Positions 23,195-25,803 of a stretch of DNA of 25,803 nucleotides are shown piece after piece; position 1 is the first letter of the stretch, and the number at the start of each line of letters is the position of its first letter. Both the position numbers and the translations under genes were made by a program. Under the pieces are notes generated by a model. The model worked only from the letters and a program-made list of their open reading frames with translations, made no database searches and was not told the origin of the DNA. Source of the DNA: an uncultured Kiritimatiellota bacterium (GTDB taxonomy: Bacteria > Verrucomicrobiota > Kiritimatiellia > RFP12 > UBA1067); the NCBI GenBank assembly GCA_934621385.1, contig CAKTUI010000036.1:1-25803 (forward strand). The letters are read 5' to 3'.

Positions 23195-24346
23195 TCACTT
23201 CCGCCGCGAGGCGACCACGAAATCGCGATAGGCCTGATAGGCGGCGGCAATCTTGCGACGCCCGCCGACCTTGCCGAGCGAACGAATCAGGCCGTCAATG
23301 GCCGTCAGGTCCGCCGGATTCGCCGCGACGGCCCGCGAATAGGTCTCGACCGCCGTGGCATAGTTCGAGAGCTTGTAGGCGAGGTCGCCCGTCGTCACGA
23401 GCGTCTTGACGGCGCTGGCGTTCAGCGCACAGGCCGACCTGTAGATTTCGAGCGTCTTCTTCTGTCCGGAAAGCGACGCATCGGTTGCCGCCCACATTTC
23501 GGCAAGCCCCAGCGCGGCCGGATAGGAAAGCGCGTCTGCGGCAAAGGCCTGGGCATACTCACGCTTCGCCGTGCGGTAGTCCTTCTTCTTCCGCGCCGCC
23601 GTGGCACGCGCCAACGCCGCCGCCGCCGCCGAACTGTCCCGTTGCGAGGCCCCGGGGCGATCCATCGCCTGGCGGGCAAGCGTCTCCTTGAGTTCGGGAA
23701 TGATTGAACGCTGGGTGCGCACCACGCGCACGTCGGCATTCGTCTCAAGCCGCACGAAAATCTCGAACTGCTCAAGCGCGGCTTCCGTGTACCCGAAGCC
23801 GTCCCGATAGAGGAGCCCGAGGTGATAACGCGCCGCCGCGTTGCGCCGGTCAAGGCGAATGGCCTTCAGAAAGGCAATCCGCGCCGCGTCATACTCGTTC
23901 CGCGTCATCTCGACGACACCCAGCCCCGCCAAGGCCTCCGCCTGAAGGTTCACCGAAAGACCCCGACTGTCCGCAACCGCCGCGAATCGCTTGGCCGCCG
24001 CCGCATAGTCCTTCGAATGGTAGGCAATCTGCGCCCCGAGAAGCTCAATGTCGACATCCCCGCCCGCAAGACCCTCCGCACGGCCAAGGAAATCCGCCGC
24101 GGACGAAAGGTCGCCCAGTTCCAGCTTGACACGGGCCGCCCAAATAAGCGCGTCGACATTGTCGCCGACGTACGACAGGCTCTTCGCCAGCAGCCTGTCA
24201 GCCTTGCCAAGGTCGCGCACACCGTACGCAACCTCGGCTTCGGCAAGCTCCTTTTTGCCGTCCCGCGCCCCGCACCCGACAAGCGTCAGGGCGACGAGCG
24301 CGGCAGAACTGCACTTAAGCGCGAATCTGAGCGAGGAATTCGTCAC
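23195..24346 (-). CDS. TPR-repeat lipoprotein
   Basis: The 383-residue protein begins with a lipoprotein signal peptide ending in the lipobox LVGC (Cys25), so it should be anchored to the periplasmic face of a membrane. The rest is helical with tetratricopeptide-like repeats, for example EVAYGVRDLGKADRLLAKSL, YDAARIAFLKAIRLDRRNAA and YATAVETYSRAVAANPADL, plus an alanine/lysine-rich middle part. Such proteins scaffold envelope complexes; no enzymatic motif is seen. The GTG at 24346 is chosen because GGAGG lies 6 nt upstream and the signal peptide starts there; a TTG at 24382 lacks both. The gene overlaps the end of the phosphohexomutase by 32 nt. Confidence 0.8.
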   Translation of the reverse strand: MTNSSLRFALKCSSAALVALTLVGCGARDGKKELAEAEVAYGVRDLGKADRLLAKSLSYVGDNVDALIWAARVKLELGDLSSAADFLGRAEGLAGGDVDIELLGAQIAYHSKDYAAAAKRFAAVADSRGLSVNLQAEALAGLGVVEMTRNEYDAARIAFLKAIRLDRRNAAARYHLGLLYRDGFGYTEAALEQFEIFVRLETNADVRVVRTQRSIIPELKETLARQAMDRPGASQRDSSAAAAALARATAARKKKDYRTAKREYAQAFAADALSYPAALGLAEMWAATDASLSGQKKTLEIYRSACALNASAVKTLVTTGDLAYKLSNYATAVETYSRAVAANPADLTAIDGLIRSLGKVGGRRKIAAAYQAYRDFVVASRRK

Positions 24347-25658
24347 GCTTGGCCTCCATGATTTCCTTGGTCTTCCCTTCAAGGTTCAGGCGGACGAGAG
24401 GTTCGGTATTGCTCATGCGGACATTCGCCCACCAGCCTTCCGTCTCCCACGCGTCAACCGAAACGCCATCCAGTTCAAAGACGTGCGCCTTCTTCTCGTA
24501 CGCAGCCTTGATCTTCGCCAGGATTTCCGCCGGCGGAGTCGTCGTGCGCGAGTTGATTTCGCCGGACTGGTAGTACTTCCTCAGCGGGGCAATCAGCTCG
24601 GAGAGCGGCTTGTCGGAGGCGGAGACGATGTTGGCGAGCGCGAAAGTCGCCATCGAGGAGGACTCCGCCGTCGAGTTCGCCTTGAAGTAGTAGTGGCCCG
24701 AGAGCTCGCCCGCGAACACCGCGTCATTCTCGCGCATCTGGGCCTTGATGAAGGAGTGCCCGACGCGGGACATCATCGGCTTGCCACCGGCGGCGGCAAT
24801 GACCTCCTCGCAGACCTTGGACGAACGCAAATCGTAGAAGCAGGCCGCGCCCGGATTGGTCGCCAGCATGTCCTGCGCAATCAGGGCCGTCGTGAAGTCC
24901 ATCGGGATCACCTCGCCCTTCTCGTCCACGAACCCGGTCCGGTCCGCATCGCCGTCAAAGGCCACGCCAAACGCGTACTTGCCGGGGTTCGCACGAATCA
25001 GGGCCTGAAGGTCCTTCAGCGTCTCCACATGGAGCGGATTCGCATCGTGGTTCGGGAAGTCGCCGTCATACTCGCCGTAGAGCGCATCGTAGGTGATCTG
25101 CGAACCAGCAAAGGCCACCGACTCGGCGATTCCCATGCCGTTGGCAAAGTCAAAGGCCAGGTGAAGCGGACGCTTCATGTGCGCAAACGCCTTCACGTGC
25201 GCCGCGTATTCCTTCGAGACGTCCACCTTCGTCACGCTGCCAACGCCCGCCGGCGGCTCAAAGCTCCCCATCGAAAGGACAATCTTCTCAATGTCCTTGA
25301 TGCCCGTCGCACCCGAAATCGGCACGGCGTTGGCGCGGCAAAGCTTGCACCCATTCCATTCCTTCGTGTTGTGCGAGGCCGTAATCATCACCGAACCGTC
25401 CGCCTTCAGCGTCGAATTGGCGAAATAGCTCATCGGTGTCGAGACAAGCCCGATGTCAACAACGTCAACGCCCTCGTCAACGAGTCCCTTGGCAAAGGCG
25501 GCGAAGAGCGAATCGGACGACTTTCGGCAGTCGCGCCCGACGACGACCTTTGACGGACGGATGAACTGCGCGTAGGCACGCGCAATCTTGTAGAAGATGT
25601 CCTCGGTCAGGTCCTGACCGTAAATACCACGAATATCGTATGCTTTAAAGATGCCCAT
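24315..25658 (-). CDS. Phosphomannomutase/phosphoglucomutase
   Basis: The 447-residue protein is an alpha-D-phosphohexomutase interconverting hexose 1- and 6-phosphates. It has all four family motifs: the phosphoserine loop TASHN (S95), the metal loop FDGDADR (D235, D237, D239), the sugar-binding loop GELSGH at 317-322 and the phosphate-binding SNTEPLVRLN near the C-terminus. GELSGH resembles the GEMSGH of the PMM/PGM (AlgC, ManB) subgroup, so mannose- or glucose-phosphate is likely. The ATG at 25658 is preferred as the start of KAYDIRG and has an AAAAGGA ribosome binding site 9 nt upstream. It heads an operon with the TPR lipoprotein, the CvpA-like gene and the sigma factor pair. Confidence 0.95.
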   Translation of the reverse strand: MGIFKAYDIRGIYGQDLTEDIFYKIARAYAQFIRPSKVVVGRDCRKSSDSLFAAFAKGLVDEGVDVVDIGLVSTPMSYFANSTLKADGSVMITASHNTKEWNGCKLCRANAVPISGATGIKDIEKIVLSMGSFEPPAGVGSVTKVDVSKEYAAHVKAFAHMKRPLHLAFDFANGMGIAESVAFAGSQITYDALYGEYDGDFPNHDANPLHVETLKDLQALIRANPGKYAFGVAFDGDADRTGFVDEKGEVIPMDFTTALIAQDMLATNPGAACFYDLRSSKVCEEVIAAAGGKPMMSRVGHSFIKAQMRENDAVFAGELSGHYYFKANSTAESSSMATFALANIVSASDKPLSELIAPLRKYYQSGEINSRTTTPPAEILAKIKAAYEKKAHVFELDGVSVDAWETEGWWANVRMSNTEPLVRLNLEGKTKEIMEAKRDEFLAQIRA

Positions 25659-25681
25659 GTTCTGTAATCCTTTTGGCGGAT

Positions 25682-25687
25682 ATTTTA
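25682..25687 (-). promoter_or_regulatory. -10 box of the phosphohexomutase operon
   Basis: TGG-extended TAAAAT ends 23 nt before the ATG, leaving a leader of about 16 nt with a ribosome binding site. No -35 hexamer at normal spacing is evident. Confidence 0.65.
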
Positions 25688-25732
25688 CCATAAATAAGGG
25701 ACTCTCCGCCACATCCAGCGCAACAACCCCAG

Positions 25733-25798
25733 TTTGTCAAATAGAAAGTGCACCCTGTAAGTAGCTGGGTGGTTTTTGGTTTGCCAAATACTGTGCAC
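25733..25798. repeat. Direct repeat pair with GTGCAC core at the window edge
   Basis: TTTGTCAAATA (25733-25743) is followed after 4 nt by GTGCAC (25748-25753). TTTGCCAAATA (25780-25790) is followed after 2 nt by GTGCAC (25793-25798). The two copies are 45-47 nt apart, upstream of the phosphohexomutase promoter. They may be paired operators or the start of a repeat array cut by the window end. Confidence 0.5.
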
Positions 25799-25803
25799 TC
25801 ATT

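Overview
The window reads as part of a bacterial chromosome with GC-rich coding DNA and almost every gene on the minus strand. Gene content (SMC condensin, a GH13-GH133 fused debranching enzyme, a CE7 esterase fused to a beta-lactamase-like hydrolase, an ECF sigma factor paired with a membrane partner, an IS110 element) suggests an uncultured carbohydrate-degrading bacterium, possibly of the PVC group such as Kiritimatiellae. That placement is inference; no rRNA or other taxonomic marker is present.

Layout. 1-437: noncoding, with an array of four TGCGCA palindromes spaced exactly 22 bp apart and a T9 run. About 388-2000: an IS110-family element with a strongly structured noncoding RNA region (a bridge-RNA candidate) upstream of its transposase (677-1948, +). 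1949-2735: noncoding, with two GC-rich hairpins, an orphan promoter-like site, a 9-bp triplicate and a second 22-bp palindrome array of different sequence. 2736-2812: tRNA-Pro(TGG), minus. 2892-5708: secreted esterase/serine-hydrolase fusion. 8191-5751: operon secG, NAD-dependent epimerase, family 2 glycosyltransferase. 11592-8296: smc with an unusually short hinge. 11602-11830: a second TGCGCA 22-bp array. 16435-11831: operon carA-pyrG-glmS, three consecutive glutamine-dependent amidotransferases, with glmS broken by a one-base frameshift. 20472-16597: debranching enzyme, divergent from a XylR-type regulator (20553-21806, +). 25658-21803: operon phosphohexomutase, TPR lipoprotein, CvpA-like protein, ECF sigma factor, single-pass membrane protein (putative anti-sigma).

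Regulation visible in the sequence. Eight transcription units begin with a -10 box of the form GGTATAAT or GGTAAAAT (one AGTAAAAT), mostly TGG-extended and without a clear -35. In five of them the -10 lies only 6-10 nt before the start codon, so the mRNAs should be leaderless or nearly so. Several operon-internal genes, by contrast, carry recognisable Shine-Dalgarno sequences.

Working together: carA, pyrG and glmS divide glutamine nitrogen among pyrimidines/arginine, CTP and amino sugars. The phosphohexomutase, epimerase and glycosyltransferase are consistent with surface glycan synthesis. The debranching enzyme with its regulator handles glycogen or dextrins, and the fused esterase probably acts on external polysaccharide. 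The most unusual signals are the 22-bp phased palindrome arrays, the compact -10-to-ATG promoters and the IS110 RNA.
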